The position numbers and the translations under genes were made by a program. This document shows, piece after piece, positions 11,710 through 52,213 of a DNA stretch of 56,820 bases (position 1 is its first letter; each line of letters opens with the position of its first letter). The DNA is taken from NCBI GenBank assembly GCA_020650975.1, contig JAIPMN010000727.1, positions 1 to 56,820 of the forward strand, read 5' to 3'. Below the pieces are notes generated by a model. That model did no database searches. It was not told the DNA's origin and saw only the letters and a program-made list of their open reading frames with translations. The stretch is from Apostichopus californicus (Eukaryota; Echinodermata; Holothuroidea; Aspidochirotida; Stichopodidae).

Positions 11710-12001
11710 TTTCAGTACTGAAAATACAGGTAGTGTGATCTTGTACACAAGTTTCTTCAGTAGAATTAGCAATCATTTGAGATTGTGCTTCACCTCACAC
11801 ACAGGTTTGCAATTTGTTGGCATTATGCTGCCATGTACATGTCAGAATTCCACAAGATTGTTTTTATTTCATTTACTTACTTCAAATTCCTCTTTTTCAT
11901 TTTTTGTTATAAATATTGTTTTCCTTGTGTACTTTGAAATGTGTACATAACTGTGTTTTGATTTAATTTAGCCAGCAATTGTTGGATTCTTGCAGTATCT
12001 T

Positions 12002-12009
12002 TGTATATA
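12002..12009 (+). promoter_or_regulatory. Pumilio response element match in TNRC6 3'UTR
   Basis: TGTATATA fits the Pumilio consensus TGTANATA about 290 nt after the stop. A second perfect match is at 14903-14910. In AT-rich DNA such words are expected by chance, so this is only a candidate. Confidence 0.25.
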
Positions 12010-13113
12010 TTGGCATTACTTGCACTGCCTCTCAATGCCCCAATGGGGGTTTTCCATTTGCAATTGAAGGAACACAGTAATAACCATCCAAATTATAATG
12101 GATTCCAATTGTTGTAAGAGGGGGAGAGTAAAGGAACTTTAGAGGTTATATTTTCGTAGCCTGACAATTTATTGGAGGGAATCTTTGAGAGATAATAGAC
12201 TTTCTTGATGACTGGTGCAAACAAAGGACTTAGATTCGTCGGTGCTTCTTGGAGAACGTTACAGATTATCTTCAATTTGGATGCATCAAGCAAACACCTG
12301 GAGCAGTGAATATGCAAGGTTTGGTTCTGGATATAAGTGTGCAATTTATGAACATGGTGAGCGAACAGCAGATTGAACATGTAGGCAGAGGCAAAATCAT
12401 TTTTGTGCTGTATTTGAAGAGATTGAGTCTGATGTCCAACTTCATGGATGAATTTTATAGTGGCACCTTAGAAGTCATCCGTTTGCAAAACGTTTTAAAA
12501 GATATTTTTTCCTCGCTCCGAGACATATGTACATTGTTCCAAAGCCATGGAAAAGATCTGGTGCCACATCGAAGCTTTAGGAATTGAATTTGATATACTA
12601 CACTATGAAGAATTCTGCCGGCAAACCATCTTCAGAGGTGTTTTCTTTTTGAGAAACTTTTTTTCTTACTTTATCGAAAATCTTGTCTTTGTATTCCATT
12701 TGACTTTTTTCGCGTCAAAGTTGGTGCCATGGATATAACATGTAAGGCGCACAATAAGTTGATGTTATTAACTTTTTTCAATGTCTTCACAACTTCTGAT
12801 TCTGCTTTCCCTCCCACTGAAGTGCAATTTGTTGGCAGTAAGCGGCTTTTTTTCACTTGAGAGACAGTTGACAGCTTTTGTGTCATTTTATTGTTTGTCT
12901 TTGAGGATATGTGACATGTAACCACGGGTCAGCATTTGAAAGTTGAATGGCAAGTTCAGCATGGAGGAAATGCCCACTGAATAGAGCTTACCATTATGGC
13001 TGACCACGACAAGTTCAAAGCAGCATCAAGGAACCCGTCTGAAATAACGGCAGTTCACAGGATCAGACCAGCTGTGTGATTCATGTCTTTCACTGACCCA
13101 AATAATATTGTAC

Positions 13114-13119
13114 AATAAA
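13114..13119 (+). promoter_or_regulatory. Candidate TNRC6 polyadenylation signal
   Basis: AATAAA about 1.4 kb after the TNRC6 stop, followed within 50 nt by T-rich sequence suited to a downstream element. It is the first canonical signal with such context. Signals at 15189 and 17904 would give longer 3'UTRs. Confidence 0.4.
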
Positions 13120-15188
13120 AACATTTTATGTATTTTCAGAAATTTTTGCACTCTATTTTTCTTTCTGAGAAAGAGATGAGAAAATGTTAAAAAAAAATAA
13201 ATAAAAAAAATGAAAGAAGGGAAAGAATCAACTTGGTCCCCCCTTAAAGGGAACTGATTGTACTTGTTTGTTTAAGAGACGTCCCATGTACTACGCTGCA
13301 AAGAAGAAACTCAGAACAGTATTTTACAGTGCCTAACTATCCTTGTCTCCCATTCGAGAGCATCGAGATTGGAAAGGTTGATAAAAAGTGTTCAGATGAT
13401 TGAATGTATGAATAATATGCAAAAGTTATTAACAGGATTTAAAAGGAGGACTTCTGCGATATGTAATCAGGACCATAATTAATTTTATTTTATTGAAATT
13501 TGTGCATCTTGTACTTTGTTTTCCTCGCATTTTAACGTATGTGTAAGTTTTCCTAAGACCATCGTTGACTGGTAGTACTTTTAGAATTTCTGACGGTAGA
13601 ACTGGTGGGATGTATTCATGTAGTAGCTGTGAAAGATTGAAGCATGTTTATAATTCCATTGAAGCAGCAGCTGAGCCACAGTTACTTCACAACTATTAAA
13701 CAGAATATTCCCAAATCTGACTCGCTCTTTAACTTGGAAGGTCCCTTTGACTGTCTGGGTTTTATACGCTCCATTATTTGTTGTAATGCAGAATGTTATT
13801 TGAAAGCTATTGGCCAGAAGGCCACTTGGTTCGACGACCATTTGACCATCTAGTTTGACTGCCACTATTTCATCTTCATTTCTTATGAGTACTTAAAGGA
13901 ACTTCTGTCAGATTTATATTTCTTTTTCTTAAAAGAGAATGTTAGCTCGATAAGTATCTGTGAACACAATTTATTTGCTGTTGTCAACACAAAAAAAGAA
14001 ACAAAAGGTGTAGAGAAGCCGAATAAGTTTGCAATTATGCAAGAATTTCATTTTGCAAGTATTTTGTAGTTACGAGGCTGAGGAGTTTACAGGAAGGTGT
14101 TTTTGTTGTTATAGCTTTCCTGTATTAAAAGCTTGGAGCCCTGGAGACAACAGTAACGTTTGATTATTTATATGAGTTGCTCCACCTCTCTCCACATATG
14201 TCATATTCTATAGATGTGCTTCACTGTTATGAAAATCGAGATGCAAATATACCGAATGTTAAAGAGATTTATGGCAGATATCTTGCAGAATAGTGATCAA
14301 GAATGGTGGGGGGTTTTGGGTTGATATGATTTTCAAAATGTACCAGTTCAATATTTGCCATGTAGGCCTTGTTTTCACATTCGTTCTATAATAAGCCTTG
14401 TTAGTGTGCAACTCATTCAGGCTTAAAATCCTTTTCTAGTTCTTAACTTATCGAGTAGAGATTTTTAATTACCGAGCTCCAAAAGCTGTTTCTTTCTTCT
14501 GTGCAACTTTCTTTAGTGCTTAAAAAATATGCCAAGGAAGAGATTTTATAATGAATCAAATATTGGTGGCTGGAAAACCCTGGAGTTTGTCAATCAGCAA
14601 GGGCAATATCGTGCAACTTTGAAAGTGTTAATAGATTTGCCTGGTTCACAACTTCCAGCTGAAATAAATGTCCATATATGCTTTCATAGCTCACAGTGAA
14701 TTTGCTGTGATTTCTTCCAGATTTATCCTTCGGATGTAAACCACTGCTGATGTGAAAACATCTTTGAATTATGTTGTATACTACATTAAAAGAGTTATGA
14801 AAATGACCATGCATCTGTAAAAGAGATTCTATCTGAAATACAAAGGTATACTAGCGGTGCAGAGATGGCAATGCCATGCCCCTGTGAATGGAGCAATTGT
14901 TCTGTATATACTTAGATTGCAAAGAGATAGTGGTGATCAATCCTATATTGTGCAAGTTTCCATGGTCAATGTTTAAGAGCAGTAACATCCTTACTTATTA
15001 AATGGTAGGGAAAAAATGGTTACATTTATTTTTGTTTTGTATTACAAATTTTCTTTATATACATAGAACCACCTCACCTGCCTGAAAGGAGTAAAATGTT
15101 TGCAGGACATTGGGTATGAACGTATCCAGGAAAGAAAAGTTGTCAATATACAACTCCAACCAAAAAACAAAATTCAGTTCTATTTGTC

Positions 15189-15194
15189 AATAAA
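15189..15194 (+). promoter_or_regulatory. Alternative TNRC6 polyadenylation signal
   Basis: AATAAA in the + orientation about 3.5 kb after the stop. It is a plausible distal site but has no stronger context than the site at 13114. Confidence 0.25.
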
Positions 15195-16329
15195 AGATTT
15201 GTTATGAGCAGATACATATTGTAATATGGTTATTGCTATCCTGGAAATCAAGACATAGAATGTTATGTACCACGTATTTAGGTTGAGCTGTATAAGAATG
15301 ATATTTGATGATGCATTACCGTCATTAACTTGTGTTGGATAGAAGAGAGGTTTAGATAGAAATGTAAGGATTTATTCCTAAGCCTGCCCCACATGGTTTC
15401 AACAGATTGGTGTAACTTGTGAGGTGCCTGCTATGTTTGTGCAAAAGTCGTTGTGCATTATTACCAATGAAGATGATTCAATTGAATTAGTAGATGAATT
15501 AAGAGTAATTATGGAACACTAGTCAATTTGACTCATTTTAAAGTCTCTTCTTGGTCAAGTCATAATGAATAAATTAAAGTTTGTTTTTGAGAGGTATTGG
15601 GAGGAGGAGGTTAGGAGGCGAGTGCAATCATGAAAAGTGTGAGCTGTCATAAATTAACGTAGCTGACAGCAAGAAGTGGTCAAGTTCCCCCCTACATGTC
15701 AGTTTATTACCTATATGTAGAAGTAGTATCATCATTTGCAATTAACCTTGCGTTTATCGCTTTACGTAAGATTACCAAGAACTCAGGAGGCTTGTGTCGT
15801 GTGTATTAAGTATTTGATAGTTGGAGCTTTATTATACATGTCTGGAATCAGGGAATTCATACAAAGGTCATCGTTTTTACTCCAAATTGTAATTCCACTT
15901 TTGTCTTGTCAATACAGGGTTCCAGCTGGTACCACAATACAGCTGCTTATTTGAGACTGGAGTGTTGTAACCTTTCTTAGATCAGGATGCCTTTTCTTTG
16001 CCAATTTTTTCTTTTCAAAAGTCAAAAAAATTGAATATTGTGGGGGAGGAAAGGAGGAAGAATTTAATAGGAGGAATCACTTGCAAGTATCAAGTCTTCA
16101 TAATACCACCTCAACTCTGTCCAAACGGAGGGTGCTTTCACATAATTATTTAATTGGTCTTCATCAATGTCCACCTTTTTCATGAAAAAGTCTTAAGATT
16201 TTTACAAACTTTTGTTTTTCAAGCTAGCTGTTGTACAAGTAACATAAGTGTAATGCCAGTGTCACTATCATTAAACCAAAGGGCATGTTTATTTGCCAAC
16301 TTAGCCATTGTTTAAGATTATATGAATCT

Positions 16330-17340
16330 AGAAAGCCAAAAAAAAGAAAAAAAAATCTTTAAAAAATTAAAGAAGAAAAAAAATAAAAAAATAAATAAAA
16401 CAAAAAATAAAAAAGTTTGAAAAATTAAAAAGTTTAAATTTCAGAATTTATATTATATATTATATCATCACAACAAACATTCACTGAAATTATTCTTATT
16501 ATTGCCTTTGAAGAGGATCTTAGATTGTGTAAACACTATTTGATGATTCTTTAATATGATTGGTAAACAATGTGGTGCAAAACAAAACAAGAAAACAAAA
16601 AAAAAATACAATAAAATAAAATATGCTGGAGCGAGTGTACATGTAGATTACTAGGACCAGAGAATGTGTGCCCTTCTTTTTACACTGGCTGAAGAGAGCA
16701 GTCAGTAACAGCATATTTGTCAAATGCAGTACTTTGTGTTTTTCACGTTTATTTCTTCTTTTTTTGTTATCATGAATACTTAATAGATAAAAAAAATGAA
16801 AAAAAAAATTAACGAAAGAAAGGTATATACTGTTAAACATCACGCATTCCGAAAAAAAAAATCATGCAACTCCTGCATGGGGTAATATTGTTGTTATTGT
16901 ACACTGAAAAATTATGCAACTTTAAATGTAAGAATTTATTGCTTATTGGTATTTTTGTTTCCTTTTCTCTCTTTTTTTTTTTACTTTTTTTTTTTTTTAC
17001 TTTTAAGAAGTTATAATTTCCCTAAATTGCATATAAATGTTGATTGAGGAAGTGATTTTAAGATATTTTCAAGTGCTGGGTAAATGATGTATTTTATTTC
17101 CACAGTAGCTGTTGGTCTCAGGGTTATTTGTTATCTTAAGTCATTTGTTCCTTTTTTTTTTTTTCTCTCTCTCTTTTCTTTCTCACTTCTTCTCCTTGTC
17201 TTTTGAGGCAGTATATATCCTTGAGTGAAACTCGATTTTCAGTTGATTGAAAAAAAAAAGTACATGAAAATGACAAAATTTATGTAAAACAAAAAGAAAA
17301 AAATGGTTAAAAAAAGAAAAAGAAAAAAAAGAAGAGAGGT
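16330..17340. repeat. A- and T-rich low-complexity block
   Basis: Dense runs of A (16340-16430, 16590-16620, 16785-16860, 17285-17335) alternate with runs of T (16970-17005, 17150-17180). This is simple-sequence DNA with no coding signal. Confidence 0.85.
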
Positions 17341-17903
17341 CATAATAATTAGCTGTGATGCTGCCATTGTATGTGTTAAAAGGGTAACGCTTCCATATTT
17401 AAAAGTAACAATGCACCATTGTTTGATGATTGAGATATTTTATTAATCCTCTCTATTTAAGAAAGATTTTATTTGAGGGCATCATCTCTGAGCCAAGGGC
17501 AGGAAGTCTCGTACTGTAAAGTGAATACCACCTGCCTTTGCGATCTTACTGACAATAACTTTTGTCATGGCTTTCATAAAATGATGGACAAAACCAGCAA
17601 AATCTGACCATGCCTTTCTTAGGTTGTTCAGTTTTGTATTCAAAGTGTCCTTGATAATAACCTTTCTTTTTCTCTTTATCGTTAAAGCTGGAATAAAATT
17701 GTAGTTTTGAAACGACTTTGTTTGCAAGGAGTCTGGAGTTTGAAAAACAACTAAAAAAAGCAATTCTCAACAATATAATGCCTAGAAAAACAATGAAATA
17801 AGCTTGTTTTGTATTAAAGTAAAACTTGAGCATTTTTATGTCTAAAAGCTGTGATGAATGTGACATCTTTTCCATTGTTAGAGTGAAGGTTTCTTGTAGA
17901 GCA

Positions 17904-17909
17904 AATAAA
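17904..17909 (+). promoter_or_regulatory. Most distal TNRC6 polyadenylation signal candidate
   Basis: AATAAA about 6.2 kb after the stop, beyond the A/T homopolymer block. Its use would require a very long 3'UTR. Confidence 0.2.
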
Positions 17910-17930
17910 GAATCGTTTATATTGTAACCA

Positions 17931-20900
17931 ACACACCTATCTTCCAGTAAACATCAGTGGTATAGGAGTTTGTATGTTTGCGTGTGTGACTGTTTACCTC
18001 CCTAGTTCATCATCATTATTATTACTATTATTATTATTATTATTATTGATAATATCAAGTATTTGTACAGGCCATTCTCCAATTCATGTTATTCTTGTAT
18101 TTATATATTGAACAGAACACTAACTAACCATCAAGGAAAACTTTGTTGTTTCAAAGAAATTCACTTTACATTTTGTGAAAGTCTTGTGGTCAATTCTTCT
18201 GTTTCTTTTTATTTTTTGATCTTATTTGTGGTTCAAGCAGACTGATTCAAGTGTGTGCATTCTTTGTTTTGTAATGAGAGAGGGATATTCTAAGCAACCA
18301 GCTCAGCTCAAAATGAAATGAAGCCAAAACTGTATTATATACCTAAACAAGATATAAGGAATTCAAAATAAAATAAAAATATTAAAAAAATAAAAATAAA
18401 TAAAAACATACCAAAAAAAGTGAGAAAAGGAAGAAAAATGCAGACCAAAAAAAAGGAATGGTTTTCTCAATTTTTAACTGAAAAGTTAGAGCATTCTTAA
18501 GAATGTACGATGAGCAATATTGTAATTTTATTCTCTACACAACTGCTTTATTATGTATTGACTTCATGTATATGTGTTCTTGTAGTGTCATTGTACAAAG
18601 CTATCGACAAGCTTTTTTCCTTTTTCTTCAGTAAGACTTATGTGTAAAATGAAATAATAATTTAAAAAAGAGAAAAAAAAACTGCTATTAAGTACTTGTA
18701 ATATGAAAGTAAGTCTAATGATATAGTATAAGTTTTCTTCATTCAGTTCTTTCCCTTATCAATTTGACCAACTGCAGCATTCAGTTATGGCAGATATAAA
18801 AGCACAGATATTTGGACAAAGGTTTTGTTCAAAGTTTAAAACCAAACCTTGCAATAAATTAAATGGGGTTTGCCTGATTTTTTAAAAGGCAGCTAGTCGT
18901 TGGATACATGTATCATTGATCACAAATGTATTTCATAAAAAACAATACGTTAAAAAGATTTGAAAAAAAAAACGAAAAAAAACATTGCACTATATAAAAT
19001 GAACCAGTCCTCAGTTTTCAAGAAACATCTTGCCGAAAGAATTGACCAAAAGCAAGTATCTTTAAATCTTACACATGAACGTTTCCCCCCCAATTCTGCA
19101 GTATATCCCTTTCTGGATGTGTTGAAGGGTGGGAACATTTTATATTTTAAAAACACAAAGAAAGAGATATTTTGCAATGACATGTGCCAAAAGTATTTGA
19201 CCTTTGACTGGGGATGTTAAAGAACTGGACGGCCACAAGACCAAAACTGTTTGCTTTCACTTATTTCTTTTTCTTTTCCTTCGATATTCACAAAAGGGTA
19301 TTAAAAGCTTTGGCTTATTGACAGTAATCTGTTTATCTGTCAGTAACTGGTATGCACTTCTTTGACCCGATATTTAAAATGTGCAATGTTGAGACAACAG
19401 AATCTCTCCCTAGGTGATATATCATAAGATCTACCTTTTGTATTTTTTGATGCCAATTAATTTGAAAGAGGCCTGTATTTGCAAGAAATCTTCCTTGTCA
19501 TTTCTCGTTTTACAAAATCCATCCCTTAGAATGAAATTCTATGTTCCGAAATTTTTAGCCTTATATAAAGAAAAACAATTTAAAGAAAATTGGAAATGTT
19601 TTTTTGTTTTTTTTATATAGTTTAAGAGGACATAATCATGCAAAATTTGAAAGATGATGCAACAGTATTTTGTTGAAGTTTCTATGTCAACAACGCATTG
19701 TACTATAAATTAAATTCTCAGTAGAAAAAGTAAAAAAAAATATAAAAATGAAAAAAAAAAGATAAAAAGAATACTCCCGTGACTGCGGGTATGATTGCAC
19801 TAGTCTTCATGAAATAAAAAACAATCCGTGAAGTGTACTTTGCAGATAACTTGCCAAATTTATGATGGAAAAGATAGGCTTTAATGTAAAGTACTGCTGC
19901 CAATCACATTAATCTTTCTCCTCAAACTAGAGAGATAACTTGCACTGGCAAATACTAATGTATTAAGACACTTGATATATAAGTTTTCTTTGATAAGATA
20001 AGTATTTTAGGGTGAGAGTTGGGTAATTTTATTTTAGTACAATGACATGCATGTCTTACATAGGCACTTGTTACTTAACATTAAGCAGAAGATTTAATGT
20101 GGTCAAAACTTTCCGTGTCTTTGTTTTATTTGCTGTATAATATTACTATGCTATTACTTCTACTACTCCCATATTGTAGTATCTATCGTTTACCGCTTTG
20201 AGACGACGTCTCATTTGGATTTCTTCAATTTTTACTTTTTAATTCTTCAACAGTAAAAGCAAGGAAAAAGGCATTGGTGTCAAAACTTTCCAAATGTGTA
20301 TTCTAAACAGGTTGCCATTGGTTCTTTCTTATTTACAAAGGATCATGTTTGGCACATTGTGTGCAAAAGGTTTACCAAGATAGTGCCTGTTTGAACCCAA
20401 CAGCAACAAGATGTAAAGCCCAAATAGAGGAATTCCTACCAACTTCCAAGAGTATTTTCCTTTGTACATGAAGGTCACTTCTCAGATGATGGTGTACCTC
20501 TGAACCCATTCATTGTGGGGACCTCTGAAAGGGGTTGGCTCTAAATCTCAAAAGGTATTCGGAAGGCATACAGCTTGGTGTTTTGTTAGTGTATAATAAA
20601 GAGCTATATATGCTCTATGGGTAACCTCAGCTGCAATTTGGAACTCTACAGACTTATCATCGCAAGCAATGCCAGACAATAGGTGCGAGTATTGTTAAAG
20701 TATTTTGAGAATCTACCCAGTGTTTTTCTGGTTGAAATCATTCCCTCCAAAAAGGGACAGTGAGGCCATCATAATCGAGTACTTCAAATTGGTAAAAAAG
20801 AAAAGAAAAAAAGAGTCCTGTTAGAAAGCTTATTTTGTTAAGTGAGGGAGGTACTTGAAGGTTAGGGGTTTGGGTCTAATTTGAAATGGTTTTGAATTGT

Positions 20901-21700
20901 GAAACCACCGTACAAATGAAATATTCATGTGAAGATCAACGCTGTCTGCCTTGCGTGTTTCAGAATCTGTTATTTCAACAAGTACTCGGTAATGTGCATT
21001 TCCATCAATTATATTACTCAGTGCTTCCAAAAATCTTGTACATCTCTAGGATTAATGTCATTTGGGCCATTGGCTCAAGTGAAGTAAAAAATTATCTTTT
21101 AAAAACAAAAAAATGGACAAAATGCAAAAATTAAAACAAAAAAATTAAATTCATTATGATAAATTTTACATATAGGTTTATTGTTAATATCAACTATTAT
21201 TGTAAAGGTTTTGCTTTTGATTCAAGCAGTAGTGTAAGTCACTGAAGAGCAAGAAATGTTAACTTGATTTTGTTTTCCCTCTTTGTTGTTAAACATAGCA
21301 TAGATACTTTAAATGATGACGATGATGCCTTTTTGGTGTGTGCTCAAATAGAACCTTGTGGAATTTGAAGGAAATAACCTGTGTGAAATGTGTCCTTTAT
21401 TTCTTGTCATGTGTTTCTTCTTTATAATAACCTCATACAAACTGCATACTCCTCCACTTCCCATCAGTGGTTACAGTGATCATGTGCAGTGAGGAAATGC
21501 CTATGAATTTTATTAACCCACAAAAGTCAAACTAAATGGTTTTCACCAATATTAACTCCCCTGGGTTTCACTGTCAGAAATGATGATCTCAGATTGGAGA
21601 AAATGAAATGTGTTTATCAATTTACCAATCTAGGATGCAAGAATTGTAACTATTTCCACAATTGTAGATTCCATGGTTGCAAGTTGTAACAGCATTGGAA
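17931..21700. other. Convergent intergenic DNA with no recognised gene
   Basis: AT-rich sequence between the two gene ends. It includes a short ATT trinucleotide run near 18015-18050 and several A-rich stretches (18365-18470, 18960-18985, 19730-19770). Open frames here are short and composed of low-complexity residues. Nothing else stands out. Confidence 0.6.
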
Positions 21701-22009
21701 GACTTTCTGGATCTAGGTTAGAATAGGTACACAGTAATGAACTTGATACTAGGTATGTAGATACACTTTATTGAGAAAAAGGACCCTGTTGAATTTGGTT
21801 GAGGGGAACAGTCAAAGAATAACCAGAATGCAAATATGCATTGTGGTATCGATGATGTAACTTGAGCAGTTTTCATGAATCTGACGTAATGTATAGAGAG
21901 GGTGTATAACATACTTGATCTAAGTAATACAGTGAAAAGCAGTGTGATGTGACAAACAAATTCATCATGACAGGCTGTCCTGAAATGACCATTGACCTCA
22001 GCAACAGGC

Positions 22010-22935
22010 TTGTACAAGATGTGATAGATACATCAACATACTAAATATGACATCTGTCCTTGTTGAAATATTGTGTAAAACATGGTTTTCACAATTTGAC
22101 CCCTGGTGAACTCAAACGACAAATGACCCCTGCCCACAACATTAGGCTTCTTGTACTCAATGTGGTACAATTACATACCAAATATGCGATCTGTCCAAGC
22201 TTCCCTTGCAATATTATGCTTAGGAAGGTGTGTTAGTGTAGAGAGACAGGTAAGAGGTAAATGTTTGGCATATTTGTTGACCTATGACCTCCACCAAAGG
22301 CAATAATAGGCTACTTAAATTTGATGTGGTACATCTACAAACCAAATATGAGATCTGTCCAAGGTTCCCTTCTTCACTATCATGTTTACAAGGCTTTCAC
22401 GTTTTGACCTGTTGTCCCCAAATGACCTTTGACATCCCCCAAAATCAATAGGCTTCCTGTACTCAATGTTATACACCTTCCTACCAAGTATGAGATCTGC
22501 CCAAGCTTCCAATATTGAGATATCATGTTTACAAGGTTTTCACAGTTTGACCTCTGATGACCCCAAATAACCTCCACCAAAACAATAGGCATCTGGTACT
22601 CAATGTGGTACTTCTACACACCAAATATGAGGTCTGCCCATGCTTCCCCATTTGAGATATCGTGTTTACAAGGTTCTCACAATTTGACACGAAATGTGCT
22701 TTGACCTCCACCAAACACAATAGGCTTCTTGTACCCAATGTGGTACTTCTACACACTAAATGTCAGGTCTGCCAATGCTTTCCTTCTTGAGATATCAAGG
22801 TTTCACAATTTGACCTCTGATGACACCAAATGACCTTTGACCTCCATCAAACAATAGGCGTCTGGTACTCAATGTGGTACACACCAAATATGAAATTGGT
22901 CCAACCTTCCCTTTTTGAGATATCATGTTTACGAG
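22010..22935 (-). repeat. Degenerate tandem repeat family, about 130-160 bp unit, 7 copies
   Basis: Seven diverged copies share the order CTTGTACTCAATGTGGTAC, ACCAAATATGAGATCTGTCC, GAGATATCATGTTTACAAGG and then TTTGACCTCTGATGACC. Copies of the ACCAAATATG word start near 22040, 22178, 22341, 22483, 22620, 22754 and 22882. A partial copy in the opposite orientation is at about 21730-21800. Related monomers recur at 4.96-5.4, 28.03-28.17 and 42.47-42.89 kb. The - strand assignment is arbitrary. Confidence 0.85.
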
Positions 22936-23549
22936 CTGGACGTCACAAACGCAGCCCCCACCATAGATAAACCATAGTAGACCTGGTTAAACCATCTTTT
23001 CCCTGAAAAATGTCTGATAAAATGAAATGCACTCTACTAAACTGATGTAGAAAGCTGTAAATATGCCACTAGTTGGGATGTAACCCTCTTGAAAATCCAA
23101 ACATTTGCTACAGAGTGGATAGGGGTGAGGATATAAGAGTCTCACTTCTCAACCAATGAATTACAGGTAACCCCGGTTGTGTGCAGATTTCCATTAAATG
23201 TTTTTTGTATCTAAATTTGGCAAGGAATCACTAAGCCTGTTGGCACATTCATAGTTATGAATCCCATTTCAGTTTGGAGGGATTTTGCACGAAACATTTG
23301 TCAAAATCATACAGTTGAGCAGTGGAACATAAGTATGTTGCACAATGATAATTGTGACTGCTCCCCCCTCCCCCTTTTTCTTTAAAGTATTTTACCCCTC
23401 CAACTGCATGTAAACACACAAAATGTTGCATTTTCAAATAGTTCAACACACTAAGTCATAAGAACCACATGCCTGCAATCTTGCTTTTCATTTGGTTGAG
23501 ATGCGATGAGTTGGAAATCTATTCAACATTTTTAAACATTCATAAAGAA

Positions 23550-24753
23550 AGATGTAGTATTTTTATGTACATTTTATTCCTCATACCGATGATGTGTAAA
23601 AAATTATTAAATCAAAATAGAACAAAAACATTTGAAAGCAAACTTAACTTGAATATTACAGCAAATTTTGTTAGAAACAGAGAACATTAGCCCAAGAAAA
23701 GCCCACAGAGTAACTACAATGCTTTATATTCATGGTGGCACATCACTTTCACGGTCAGCATTTCTCTCTCCTAAAGGTATCACCCATGGAATGGATTTGA
23801 TGTGAAAGAATTGTCACGAAACATAAGTCATTTATAAGTTACCATAGAGTAGTGTTATCACTAAGGGAATATTTGAAATCATCAATATCTGATTCATACT
23901 CCTCCCACCCCCCCAGCCCTCTCCCCATCACCTATGGAGAGCTGGGAAACATTTACATACAATACACAATTACATAAGTTCTATTAACCATAAAGCCCAA
24001 TATTGCACATTTGAGAGAAGGCATCACATCTTTTACATAATTTTTTACATCACTGCCACCAAGAAAACATAGAAAAGGTGAAAAAGTCATATCAGGTGAA
24101 AGTTTAAATACAAAAATAAAAATGTTGTGTCACTTGATTCATCATCATATCCACAAACTTTCACTGTAAGTAGTGGCAAACTTTGAATCCACCATTGTAA
24201 CCATTTTATGGTCCAAACTGACTCGACAATTTAATCCACGAGATTGTAGCTCACAAGAACTTGTATTCAAAATCTATTCACACAATGAGTTTAGTTAAGC
24301 ACCAGTAAATCATAAGTCACAGGTCATTAAAGGTTATTTCAGTATCGGGAAAGAATTCATGTTTTGATACAAAAGCAAAATTCCTCTATTTACAATCAAT
24401 TCTTTGTATCTCTCTTTTGACATACTTTCACATATTATTAAGCCAATGTGAAAATGAAAATATCGATTTGTGCACTGTATGTTCCTCAAGAGGCACTGTA
24501 GGTTAAAAGGGGTTCATGATTTGAATTTGTCTGAACCTCTAAGTGCATACCCCATATCTGGACTGACTGACAGTATCCTTCCAATATTGTTGCCATTCAT
24601 CAAAACCCATAAAATACTGCTCGCCAAAGCAAGGAGAGCATTTCGTCTGGAACTTGTCAATACCGGTCTTGTGATTTTCAGCCAAACAAACCACTAAAGC
24701 ACCTTTATGCTTCAGTGTAGTGAGAGACAGTAGTGTTGTCAGGGACCCTGGTG
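23550..24753 (-). other. Proposed ERN1 3'UTR
   Basis: Non-coding sequence between the ERN1 stop and the first AATAAA. The open frames on either strand are short and show no domain. The far end is tentative. Confidence 0.45.
23573..23578 (-). promoter_or_regulatory. Candidate ERN1 polyadenylation signal
   Basis: TTTATT on the + strand is AATAAA for ERN1, about 1.2 kb after its stop. I see no canonical AATAAA between it and the stop codon, which makes a 3'UTR of roughly 24753-23550 plausible. Confidence 0.45.

Positions 24754-52213
<27,460 letters not shown>

Larger units (their letters stand above)
11710..17930 (+). other. TNRC6 3'UTR candidate region, AT-rich
   Basis: About 6 kb after the TNRC6 stop without credible coding sequence. 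Short ORFs here lack recognisable domains. AATAAA signals on this strand lie at 13114, 15189 and 17904, and perfect Pumilio-type TGTATATA words at 12002 and 14903. Long 3'UTRs are typical of TNRC6 genes. A/T homopolymer-rich blocks dominate 16.3-17.35 kb. The actual 3' end cannot be fixed from sequence alone. Confidence 0.5.

Noticed and set aside
12249..12587. 112-codon ORF after TNRC6
   Set aside because: Lies in the likely 3'UTR, no domain, no splice partners.
18010..18050. ATT trinucleotide run as a feature of note
   Set aside because: Ordinary short microsatellite.
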